From the NCBI GenBank assembly GCA_905236315.1, contig CAJOPO010000364.1, positions 1 through 12,941 of the forward strand: a stretch of DNA of 12,941 nt, given 5' to 3'. Each line of letters starts with the position of its first letter. Position 1 is the stretch's first letter. This document shows, in pieces, positions 7,329 through 12,941 of this stretch. A model generated the notes under the pieces. The model worked only from the letters and a program-made list of their open reading frames with translations, ran no database searches and was not told where the DNA came from. Origin of the DNA: an uncultured Treponema sp. (GTDB lineage: Bacteria; Spirochaetota; Spirochaetia; Treponematales; Treponemataceae). A program made the position numbers and the translations under genes.

Positions 7329-7928
7329 TTACTGAAAGGCTTCTCTTACCTTTTGAAGTGCCTCCCCATCGCTTATGCTAGAGTCAATAGCCTTTTCAAT
7401 GCCGACAAGGACTTCCTCGTCTTTTATGCGCTTTTCGATATTGACTTCAGAGCCGTTTATGTAGTCTACAATATCATTTACTATTTCACAATCTTCCTTA
7501 ATCAACTTACCAAATTCCCTTATACGCTCTGGAGTAAAATACTCAGGATTATCAGCCTGACATTCAGCATATTTTTCAACATCAAAGCCATCGTATTTCT
7601 CTGCTATAAGTTGTGCAACTAGTTCAGCCCCTTTTGTAAGTTTGTCCTCATCGGAAATCTTTTCAGATTCCACATCATCCGTTTCAACATCATCAAGGCT
7701 AGCCACAAATTCAGCAGAAGAGTCATAATCTTCTAGATTTTTACCCTGATGCTCCGCCTGAATGGCCTTGTCGCCAAGTTCAATTATATCCGTGTCTTTG
7801 TCTAGTATGCCAAGTTCTTTTCCAAGCTCAACCACCGCTTTTACAAAGACTTTTACTTCTTCAACTGTCAATTTTTCAACAAAATCAACAATCGCCCTTC
7901 CAATAGAAAGTATAGAATCCCAAAACAT
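7329..7928 (-). CDS. Acidic helical protein, function unknown
   Basis: Acidic protein of 199 residues that looks largely helical. The first 20 residues (MFWDSILSIGRAIVDFVEKL) can form an amphipathic helix with bulky hydrophobic residues, a type of segment that can lie on a membrane or pack against a partner. The middle (about 65-100) is very rich in Asp and Glu and probably flexible. I chose the ATG at 7928 because GGAGG lies 7 nt upstream. The in-frame ATG at 7934 leaves only one base between it and that Shine-Dalgarno. The gene starts 13 nt after the HerA stop. I recognise no family. Confidence 0.75.
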   Translation of the reverse strand: MFWDSILSIGRAIVDFVEKLTVEEVKVFVKAVVELGKELGILDKDTDIIELGDKAIQAEHQGKNLEDYDSSAEFVASLDDVETDDVESEKISDEDKLTKGAELVAQLIAEKYDGFDVEKYAECQADNPEYFTPERIREFGKLIKEDCEIVNDIVDYINGSEVNIEKRIKDEEVLVGIEKAIDSSISDGEALQKVREAFQ

Positions 7929-7941
7929 ATTCATTCCTCCG

Positions 7942-10920
7942 TTATTTTTTATTTGTAAATATAAATCTTTTATCTATCATTGCTTTTACATCTTCTGTCG
8001 TTATTCTTTGCGTCTGGAATTTTTCAGTAAAGAAGTCTGTCAACTCCTTGCGGCGTTCACTCGCTCCTTCAAAATTGGTCATACCAAAACCAGATTCTGC
8101 CTCCCTCCTTGCAATTAAACATTTATATACCTCGTACACGGAGCGTCCTATTGACTTTGAAACAGTGGCAACATCAAAGCGGAGTCTTTCATACAACGGA
8201 AGTTCTTCAAAACTTTCTTGTACTTTTGAAAGTTTATCCCAGACTTCAGAAAACTCCTCTGCGTATTCCAAAACTTCTAGCTCCTTGTAACATTCGCCAA
8301 AAGCCACCTTTTGCTCGTCAAAACATTCTTTTACATCGCAGTCTTTTGGGTCTTTTTCGCCTGTGTTAGTCGCCCTCTCGATTTTAACCTGTACTGGCTT
8401 ATCCGTATTTTCGTTAAACACAATTGCGTTTCCTGTTTCAAGAGCAGACAGATAGGACTTTTGCTTGTCGTCCATAAGCATACAGTCACCAACGGCTTCC
8501 TTATCATCTCGTGCAAGAATCTTATGGATAATTTTGCAGTTCGTATTTTTAAGCACATCAGGTGCAAGTTTATTTGGAATCTGGTCTGCTACAATCAGAG
8601 ACTCTCCATATTTGCGGACTTCTGCAAGCAAATCCGTAAAGGTTTCTACCGCTGCCTTTTTTGAGCCTGAATCGCTGTAATTAGGCTTTGAAAGAAGTCT
8701 GTGTGCTTCTTCTATGAGCGTTATATGTGCAAAATCATTGTCCTCGCTATGTGCAGCCTTTACCGCTTCTGCAAGACGGGATAAGATTAAGCCCATTAAA
8801 AATGCCTTGTCCTCTGGGGACTTTACAGCGTCCAATTCCAGTACAACTCGCTTTTTTACAAGAGTGCGAAAGTCAACGGAATGTACACAGTTAAGCATGA
8901 TGCCCTTAGAGCCAACCGTCAAGTTTGACAAGCGGCTTACCAAAGAACCTTCGTAATTCGCTTTGAGTTCTCTGCTAAAGCCTTTTTGCGAAACGATATT
9001 TTTTAACTCTGAAAGTAAATCAAACAGAATGGGGAATTTATCGTCAGGTGCCCCCTTGAAAATGCCTGTATTAATGTTCCAGCCCTTCTTTTTGTAACAG
9101 CTATATATTGCCTCTTCCAAAATCTGTGGCATGGACGCTTCCATAGGAAAAGCGGAGGTAAACGTAGCCTTTAGCATATCAATGTGCGATGACAAAAGTT
9201 CTCCGTCTAGCATTTCAAATGGATTTAGGCAAAACGGCGCAACGGTTGCATTTCCGAGCGTAAAAACGATGACGCTTTTATCATCATTGATTAGCCTACG
9301 GTATTCTGTTTTTGCAGGTTCAATCACAAGGAAAGGAAGTGCTGCTTCTGTGAGTAACTTTTGGCAGGTTGTCGTCTTGCCGCTACCTGTAACGCCTGCA
9401 ACAAAGATGTGCTTGTTCAAATTGCTTTTTTGCAAATTAAAACGCAACTGCGGTAATGCACGTCCATTCTGCACAATGCAACCTAGCGGAATAGAATCTG
9501 CTTTATCTTCACTGTCTTTTACATTTAGACCAAAATGTACGCTTTCGTTCAAGATTAGTCCTGGCACTTCGTTCTGCGGCAAGCCCGCAATAAGTGCTAC
9601 CTCTGCTGCCGTCATATAGGTGCTAAGTCCAACATAGGAATTAACGTATGGGCGGCTTTTTAGTAAGAGAGCGTCTTCTGCAATGTCGCTTTGTATTGCA
9701 TAGCCGTTCTGAAAGGTGCGGAGCAGTGCGGGGGTTCTTGCAAGATTGACTTTTTGCGCACTCAACGGTAGGCTCATAGCCTGATTTCCTTGAAACAGCG
9801 ATACAATCCCAGAAGAGAGCCTTTTTGCGTCATTCGGCTTTTTTGCCATATAGTAAATCGCAGTGTTAAACAAGCCCTTACTAGAGCCTAACTTATAACG
9901 CTCCATAAGTTCTTCGTCAATGTACTTCATTATGTCTTGCGCATATTTGTTGATAAACTCTACAGAAACCGCCGTTCCGCTTCCCGTGCTACTGCCTGTC
10001 TGACTGCTCTTGCCTTTCGTATGGCTTTCGCTTTTACCACTTGACTTCGACTCGGAAGAAGATGTTCCACCACTCGTACTGCTAGAATCGTGGTCATAAG
10101 ATTCGCTTTTACTCCAGCTTTTACTCCAGCCCTTATTCTCGCTTTCGCTCTTGCTCCAACCTGAGTTCTTGCCTGTCGTGTCGGAAGAATTCTTTGTTTC
10201 TGACTTGTTCTCGCTTTTATTCGAGGAATGTTGAACAGTCTGCTTTGCATAGGCGGAAAGATTGTTATAGAGAGAAAATATCTCGTTTTTGAGCCTGTCA
10301 ATCTCGCCCTTTTCAATACGGGAACACACAACAACAAGTCTCCATTCAAGACCTAGCATACTATTTATAAGGCGGTCAATGCCCTGAAAATCCGTACTCT
10401 CACCTACAGCCCTTTCGTTTACTGACGGAACTCCAGTGATTATGCCTGCGTCTGTATATGAGGAAGAAGAATTTACGAGTCTATCAATTTCGTTGGGACC
10501 AAGTGCTTCTATGGCACTTCCGTTAAAATTCCCCTCGAACGCGTTTTTTATAATCTCTCCATAATCATACGCCGAAAGTTTCTTTCCAAGTTCATCGCTT
10601 TGTACCTCTGCCTCATTTTGCACAATGCCCACATCAAGTTCTATGCCCTCGTTTGTTCCTGTAAGTACGTAGACAAAATTAAATGAAGGACTGTCAAGTG
10701 TGGCAAGCACATTCTCAAATGCTTCTCTATGAGGGAAATCCTCGTCATAAGACAATTTCTTAATGCGAAAAAAGCGCATTTGGTTGCCTTTCAACGAGTC
10801 ATTGTTTGGGAACTCTGGCGACTTAACAATAGAAATCACACCACTACTTTCACTATCCTGCATTGCTTGGAATAAGAAATTCATTCGCCTTTCTTGTGTT
10901 TCTATAATCTCCGATTGCAT
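7942..10920 (-). CDS. HerA/FtsK-type ATPase (DUF87-like) with Ser/Lys-rich linker
   Basis: Motor ATPase of the HerA/FtsK superfamily, 992 residues. An N-terminal globular region (1-230) of unknown type is followed by a low-complexity linker (about 231-318) of Ser, Lys, Glu and Gly, including repeated WSKS units. A helical region (320-490) precedes the ATPase core. Walker A is GVTGSGKTTT (509-518) and Walker B with its catalytic acid is LIEEAH (735-740). Around 779-811 the DQIPNKLAPDVLKN and ARDDKEAV segments match the HerA Gln and arginine-finger region. HerA proteins usually form hexamers that translocate DNA with a nuclease; some relatives serve in defence or conjugation. No nuclease gene is present here. 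TAGGA lies about 5 nt before the ATG, and the stop is 13 nt from the next gene. Whether it moves DNA or protein cannot be told from sequence. Confidence 0.9.
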   Translation of the reverse strand: MQSEIIETQERRMNFLFQAMQDSESSGVISIVKSPEFPNNDSLKGNQMRFFRIKKLSYDEDFPHREAFENVLATLDSPSFNFVYVLTGTNEGIELDVGIVQNEAEVQSDELGKKLSAYDYGEIIKNAFEGNFNGSAIEALGPNEIDRLVNSSSSYTDAGIITGVPSVNERAVGESTDFQGIDRLINSMLGLEWRLVVVCSRIEKGEIDRLKNEIFSLYNNLSAYAKQTVQHSSNKSENKSETKNSSDTTGKNSGWSKSESENKGWSKSWSKSESYDHDSSSTSGGTSSSESKSSGKSESHTKGKSSQTGSSTGSGTAVSVEFINKYAQDIMKYIDEELMERYKLGSSKGLFNTAIYYMAKKPNDAKRLSSGIVSLFQGNQAMSLPLSAQKVNLARTPALLRTFQNGYAIQSDIAEDALLLKSRPYVNSYVGLSTYMTAAEVALIAGLPQNEVPGLILNESVHFGLNVKDSEDKADSIPLGCIVQNGRALPQLRFNLQKSNLNKHIFVAGVTGSGKTTTCQKLLTEAALPFLVIEPAKTEYRRLINDDKSVIVFTLGNATVAPFCLNPFEMLDGELLSSHIDMLKATFTSAFPMEASMPQILEEAIYSCYKKKGWNINTGIFKGAPDDKFPILFDLLSELKNIVSQKGFSRELKANYEGSLVSRLSNLTVGSKGIMLNCVHSVDFRTLVKKRVVLELDAVKSPEDKAFLMGLILSRLAEAVKAAHSEDNDFAHITLIEEAHRLLSKPNYSDSGSKKAAVETFTDLLAEVRKYGESLIVADQIPNKLAPDVLKNTNCKIIHKILARDDKEAVGDCMLMDDKQKSYLSALETGNAIVFNENTDKPVQVKIERATNTGEKDPKDCDVKECFDEQKVAFGECYKELEVLEYAEEFSEVWDKLSKVQESFEELPLYERLRFDVATVSKSIGRSVYEVYKCLIARREAESGFGMTNFEGASERRKELTDFFTEKFQTQRITTEDVKAMIDKRFIFTNKK
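9967..10230 (-). repeat. Ser/Lys-rich low-complexity coding segment with WSKS units
   Basis: This part of the HerA-type gene encodes about 88 residues dominated by Ser, Lys, Glu and Gly. It contains short internal repeats, such as WSKS occurring three times within about 20 residues and a tandem CTTTTACTCCAG-type unit near 10108-10131 on the plus strand. It separates the N-terminal region from the ATPase half and is probably a flexible linker. The repeats could change in number by slippage. Confidence 0.7.
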
Positions 10921-10937
10921 AAAATTCCTATCTTCTC

Positions 10938-11105
10938 CTAAAACACCACACTCATATCCCTATGCGTCATAGAGCTTCCACACTCTGGACATCTTGCAGG
11001 TAGTGGCAAAAGCCCAAGTTTTGCCGTGAACCTAACACCGCACTTCGCGCACACATACGGTACCCTGTCGCCAATTCTTGGCGGTATTACATTGCTTTTC
11101 ATCAT
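10938..11105 (-). CDS. Small zinc-ribbon protein, first gene of the operon
   Basis: Short protein of 55 residues, small enough to be missed by common length cut-offs. It has two zinc knuckles: Cys19-X2-Cys22 (VCAKCGVRF) and Cys39-X2-Cys42 (RCPECGSS). This is a standard zinc-ribbon layout of the sort found in nucleic-acid or protein-binding modules. It ends 17 nt before the HerA-type gene, on the same strand and downstream of a strong promoter, so it is almost certainly expressed. Two adjacent ATG codons exist (11105 and 11102). No classical Shine-Dalgarno is present; the only G-rich sequence is the G8 tract ending 12 nt upstream. The GTPase in the same operon carries a second zinc ribbon. The specific role is unknown. 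Confidence 0.8.
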   Translation of the reverse strand: MMKSNVIPPRIGDRVPYVCAKCGVRFTAKLGLLPLPARCPECGSSMTHRDMSVVF

Positions 11106-11117
11106 TGTTTTATGATA

Positions 11118-11125
11118 CCCCCCCC
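11118..11125 (-). repeat. G8 homopolymer in operon leader
   Basis: Eight consecutive C on the plus strand (G8 in the transcript) lie between the predicted transcription start and the first start codon. Such tracts slip during replication. Poly-G tracts of similar length near Treponema pallidum tpr genes alter expression. Here the tract is in the 5' leader, so a length change would affect leader structure or ribosome access instead of reading frame. Confidence 0.75.
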
Positions 11126-11143
11126 ACTATCAAATTGTATATC

Positions 11144-11172
11144 ATTATATTATCTTTATATTACTTTTTCAA
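11144..11172 (-). promoter_or_regulatory. Sigma-70-type promoter of the nine-gene operon
   Basis: On the minus strand TTGAAA (11167-11172) and a perfect TATAAT (11144-11149) are separated by exactly 17 nt in A+T-rich DNA. The predicted start is near 11137, giving a leader of about 32 nt before the zinc-ribbon ATG. No other promoter is obvious inside the operon, where gaps are too short. Confidence 0.75.
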
Positions 11173-11179
11173 GCCCTAA

Positions 11180-11361
11180 ATTCTTTTTTATGCTTATTTT
11201 ATGAAAGGTTGCCAAGTCTTGTCGCGGCAAAGAGGAAACTATGTGTAAAATAGGAGTTAGACGGTAGAACTTAGAATTTAGGCGGTAAATGATAGAAGTT
11301 AGTGGTGGGGCGGGCAATTGAAGGCTGACTACTGGGAACTTGTAACATGCGGAGAACTGAC
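11180..11361. other. Non-coding spacer with degenerate TTAG-type repeats
   Basis: No reading frame or RNA gene is supported here. From about 11250 the sequence consists of degenerate units such as GGAGTTAGACGGTAGAACTTAG and GATAGAAGTTAGTGG, related to units inside the neighbouring dispersed repeat. The segment therefore looks like an older or truncated extension of that repeat. Confidence 0.5.
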
Positions 11362-11491
11362 AACTGCACAGCAGGGAGTGTAACCTAACTAGGTTGTAGT
11401 GGGGGTTCTGGATAGGGGGAATGGGGGATTTAGTTAGGGGGAGCAGACGGTAGGAGATAGAGTTTAGTAGGTAGAGCCTAGACTTAGGATA

Positions 11492-11568
11492 TAGACGATA
11501 GAAGTTAGTAATTAGTGGTCAGTGGTTAGACTGATAACTGCTCGCTCACAACTAATTCCTATCGTCTA
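11492..11568. repeat. Inverted repeat inside repeat copy 2
   Basis: The left arm TAGACGATAGAAGTTAGT (11492-11509) and right arm ACTAATTCCTATCGTCTA (11551-11568) are complementary at 16 of 18 positions around a 41-nt loop. This arm pair is absent from copy 1, which has one TAGACGATAG unit only. Confidence 0.6.
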
Positions 11569-11607
11569 ATTCCTAGTGTACTTGTTTCGGAATCTCAGTA
11601 TGAGATT

Positions 11608-11636
11608 ATCATAGCACAGAGCGGGTAAGATTGCAA
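11608..11636 (-). promoter_or_regulatory. Promoter-like element in repeat copy 2
   Basis: TTGCAA (11631-11636) and TATGAT (11608-11613) on the minus strand are spaced by 17 nt, as in copy 1. It points toward the operon but lies about 500 nt upstream of the first gene, so it could only supplement the nearer promoter. Conservation in both copies is the main support. Confidence 0.4.
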
Positions 11637-11694
11637 GGGGGGAAAGAGGGAAGCGACCAACCTGTACACGTTGTTGTCTGCAATGTGCATGGAA

Positions 11695-11774
11695 AAACAA
11701 ACGGATTTGTTCAGCCCTAACGGGCTTCACTTTTTTAGGTGAGCGGCGTTAGCTGCGAACAAATCCGTTTGTTT
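11695..11774. repeat. Long hairpin resembling an integron attC site
   Basis: Perfect 18-nt arms AAACAAACGGATTTGTTC (11695-11712) and their complement (11757-11774) enclose 44 nt. Inside, CTAACG pairs with CGTTAG, and GCTTCAC pairs with GTGAGC leaving one unpaired T, around a T-rich loop. This nested order (outer box, spacer, inner box with a bulged base, loop) is how attC sites are built. The boxes CCCTAAC and GTTAGCT each miss the RYYYAAC/GTTRRRY consensus by one base, and the perfect outer arms are longer than usual. No integrase is in the window. A simple palindromic repeat is the alternative. A terminator is unlikely because the flanking genes diverge. Confidence 0.5.
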
Positions 11775-11833
11775 CCTAATGATTGCGGTCATTCAGTACA
11801 TCATTACACATGGGCTTCTAGGCGACTTTTGCA

Positions 11834-11862
11834 TTGTACCTTGCTTTATTTTTTACTATTAT
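11834..11862 (+). promoter_or_regulatory. Weak promoter candidate for the AAA-type gene
   Basis: TTGTAC (11834-11839) and TATTAT (11857-11862) are 17 nt apart. The -10 matches consensus at five positions, the -35 at three. The predicted start would leave a leader of only about 10 nt before the ATG. Confidence 0.3.
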
Positions 11863-11878
11863 GTAGAATAGCTCTACA
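11862..11878. promoter_or_regulatory. Short palindrome next to the start codon
   Basis: TGTAGA and TCTACA are perfect inverted arms around five bases, ending directly before the ATG of the AAA-type gene. This could be an operator or a small hairpin that hides the start. No Shine-Dalgarno is visible here, so the palindrome may matter for translation. Chance occurrence cannot be excluded. Confidence 0.3.
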
Positions 11879-12941
11879 ATGGCACGCAAAGAAAATGTAA
11901 CAAAAGCAAAAAAGACAAAGCCCACTATTATAGAACTAATATACGATGCAATAGTTGAATATGAAACTATAAGAGATGCTATACTAGAAAATGACGGAAG
12001 CACGGAACTATTAGAGATAAAATATCCTTCAAAATATAATAAAATCTCAAAATATTTAAGAAATATAACCCCAAATCAGACCTTACTTTTTTTAATCATA
12101 TTTGATATAGGCATTGCAGGAGCCACTTCCGTTAGAATATCTGATATTGCAGAGATTTTTCATTGCAGACCCATAATGCTTTTGCGCTACATGGAAGACT
12201 GGCAGGCTTTAATTTCTAAAGGACTTATTATACTTTCCTCACTTTCTGGAGAAGAAGCATCTTTAGAAAATGCAGATATTAGTATTCCTGTCCATATACG
12301 CACCTGCATATTAAACAATAAGCCACTGCCTAATGTAGACGTGGAACTACAAAATACCAAAAGAGAAAACGTAATAAGTGCGCAAGATTTTGCCAGTAAA
12401 GCAGGCTTTATTATTGCAGAACTTGCTAACACCTCTGCCTCCTCTGTAGATATTGCAAAAGAAATACTTTCTTTAGAAGAACAATATAAGTCTTGCCCTT
12501 TTGTAAAAAAAACAAAGGATACACTGCCCAATATATATGACCGCACAGGGTACTATCAGCTATGTGATTTTGTTCAAGTGGTGGGGCAAGAAGAACTAAT
12601 CATAAAGTTTTCTCAATTTGTTTATCCAGAAAATGACCATGTTTTGCAGGTGGATTTTTTGCGCGCCCTAATGCACGGGAGCAGTGCTTTGTGCAAAAAA
12701 GATTTAGTAATAATCTCTACAAAAGATTCCGTTGGAGAAAGTACAATATCTTTAAGCAACAAAGGTTTAGAGCTATTTTTAGGAGAGAGGGGCGATATAT
12801 TCCGTCAAAGTAATTATTCTCTTCCTAACATAAAAAGTCCCTCGCAGATTATAGAAAAAGAACTTTTTTATCCTCAGGAACTTACAAAAAAGATTGATGA
12901 ACTTACTTTTGTTTTACAAGAAAAGAATTATCAAAAACTAG
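11879..12941 (+). CDS. Probable CDC48-like AAA+ ATPase, N-terminal part
   Basis: Open frame of 354 complete codons that continues past the right edge. The ATG at 11879 is the first in frame after a stop at 11864. The start is basic (MARKENVTKAKKTK). Residues about 66-120 have a helix-turn-helix or winged-helix look (IRISDIAEIFHCRPIMLLRY-type pattern), followed by a mixed region of unknown fold. The last 35 residues (KELFYPQELTKKIDEL and onward) resemble the linker that directly precedes the AAA+ core in a family of bacterial ATPases, where a P-loop with GAPGTGKT normally follows. That motif is outside the window, so the call is inference from pattern memory. The gene is transcribed away from the nine-gene operon and is separated from it by the repeat and the long hairpin. 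It is richer in A+T than the operon genes by eye. Confidence 0.65.
   Translation, partial: MARKENVTKAKKTKPTIIELIYDAIVEYETIRDAILENDGSTELLEIKYPSKYNKISKYLRNITPNQTLLFLIIFDIGIAGATSVRISDIAEIFHCRPIMLLRYMEDWQALISKGLIILSSLSGEEASLENADISIPVHIRTCILNNKPLPNVDVELQNTKRENVISAQDFASKAGFIIAELANTSASSVDIAKEILSLEEQYKSCPFVKKTKDTLPNIYDRTGYYQLCDFVQVVGQEELIIKFSQFVYPENDHVLQVDFLRALMHGSSALCKKDLVIISTKDSVGESTISLSNKGLELFLGERGDIFRQSNYSLPNIKSPSQIIEKELFYPQELTKKIDELTFVLQEKNYQKL

Larger units (their letters stand above)
11362..11644. repeat. Dispersed intergenic repeat, copy 2
   Basis: This is the counterpart of the repeat at 1830-2027, in the same orientation. The 5' 121 nt (11362-11482) and the tail (11588-11640) are shared; about 100 nt between them are unique. 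The unique part contains an inverted repeat built on TAGACGATAG. The copy also has four runs of five G (11401-11441). With copy 1 it brackets the entire nine-gene operon and its promoter. No transposase is encoded. Confidence 0.8.

Noticed and set aside
9960..10349. 129-residue minus-strand ORF rich in Arg and Ala
   Set aside because: It is an alternate frame of the low-complexity Ser/Lys linker of the HerA-type gene, which explains its length and odd composition.
7942..10920. Phage DNA packaging or conjugation ATPase
   Set aside because: No capsid, portal, relaxase or type IV secretion gene lies in the window, and the motif layout fits HerA better than terminase.
11247..11600. Possible CRISPR array in the TTAG-rich region
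   Set aside because: The units are degenerate, unevenly spaced and without unique spacers, and no cas gene is present.
11818..12003. 61-residue minus-strand ORF with hydrophobic residues
   Set aside because: It is antisense to the start of the AAA-type gene; the hydrophobicity comes from A+T-rich codons read backwards.
12187..12546. 119-residue minus-strand ORF
   Set aside because: It lies opposite the uninterrupted plus-strand AAA-type frame and has no Shine-Dalgarno or recognisable motif; it is a shadow.

Overview
The window looks like a low-to-moderate G+C bacterial chromosome segment. The best guess is a spirochaete of the Treponema type, but this is an inference. It rests on the overall style of the genes, a dispersed intergenic repeat carrying TTAG-rich runs and a promoter-like tail, and an attC-like hairpin; treponemes are known to carry integrons. 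No rRNA, tRNA or housekeeping marker is present to prove the taxon.

Layout. At the left edge, on the minus strand, lies a pair of half-size ABC exporters of the CydD/CydC type (1-1762). The first is complete apart from an uncertain start. The second runs off the window, and the two are coupled by an ATGA overlap. Next comes copy 1 of a dispersed repeat (1830-2027). From 11105 down to 2044 a tightly packed nine-gene minus-strand operon follows, with intergenic gaps of 2-17 nt. In order of transcription it encodes: a 55-residue zinc ribbon; a 992-residue HerA/FtsK-type ATPase with a long Ser/Lys linker; a 199-residue acidic protein; a 154-residue unknown; a dynamin-like GTPase with an N-terminal zinc ribbon; an LpxD-like left-handed beta-helix acyltransferase; a coiled-coil protein starting Met-Gly-Gly-Gly-Cys-Cys; a roughly 90-residue coiled-coil protein; and a radical SAM/SPASM maturase. 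A near-consensus promoter (TTGAAA-N17-TATAAT) and a leader holding a G8 tract precede it.

Between 11106 and 11878 there is no convincing gene. This stretch holds the operon promoter, degenerate TTAG-type repeats, copy 2 of the dispersed repeat (11362-11644) and a long hairpin (11695-11774). From 11879 to the right edge a plus-strand gene begins. It is probably a CDC48-like AAA+ ATPase with a winged-helix-like N-terminal region; its ATPase domain lies beyond the window.

The nine-gene operon is the main interest. It joins a membrane-remodelling type GTPase, a HerA-type motor, a lipid-type acyltransferase and a peptide-modifying radical SAM enzyme with small coiled-coil partners. I do not recognise this combination as a described system. 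The two repeat copies bracket the whole operon in direct orientation, so it could behave as an accessory cassette. One speculative reading is that the GGGCC protein is modified or acylated by its neighbours and works with the GTPase at a membrane, with HerA acting as the motor. Only the individual enzyme families are supported by the sequence.
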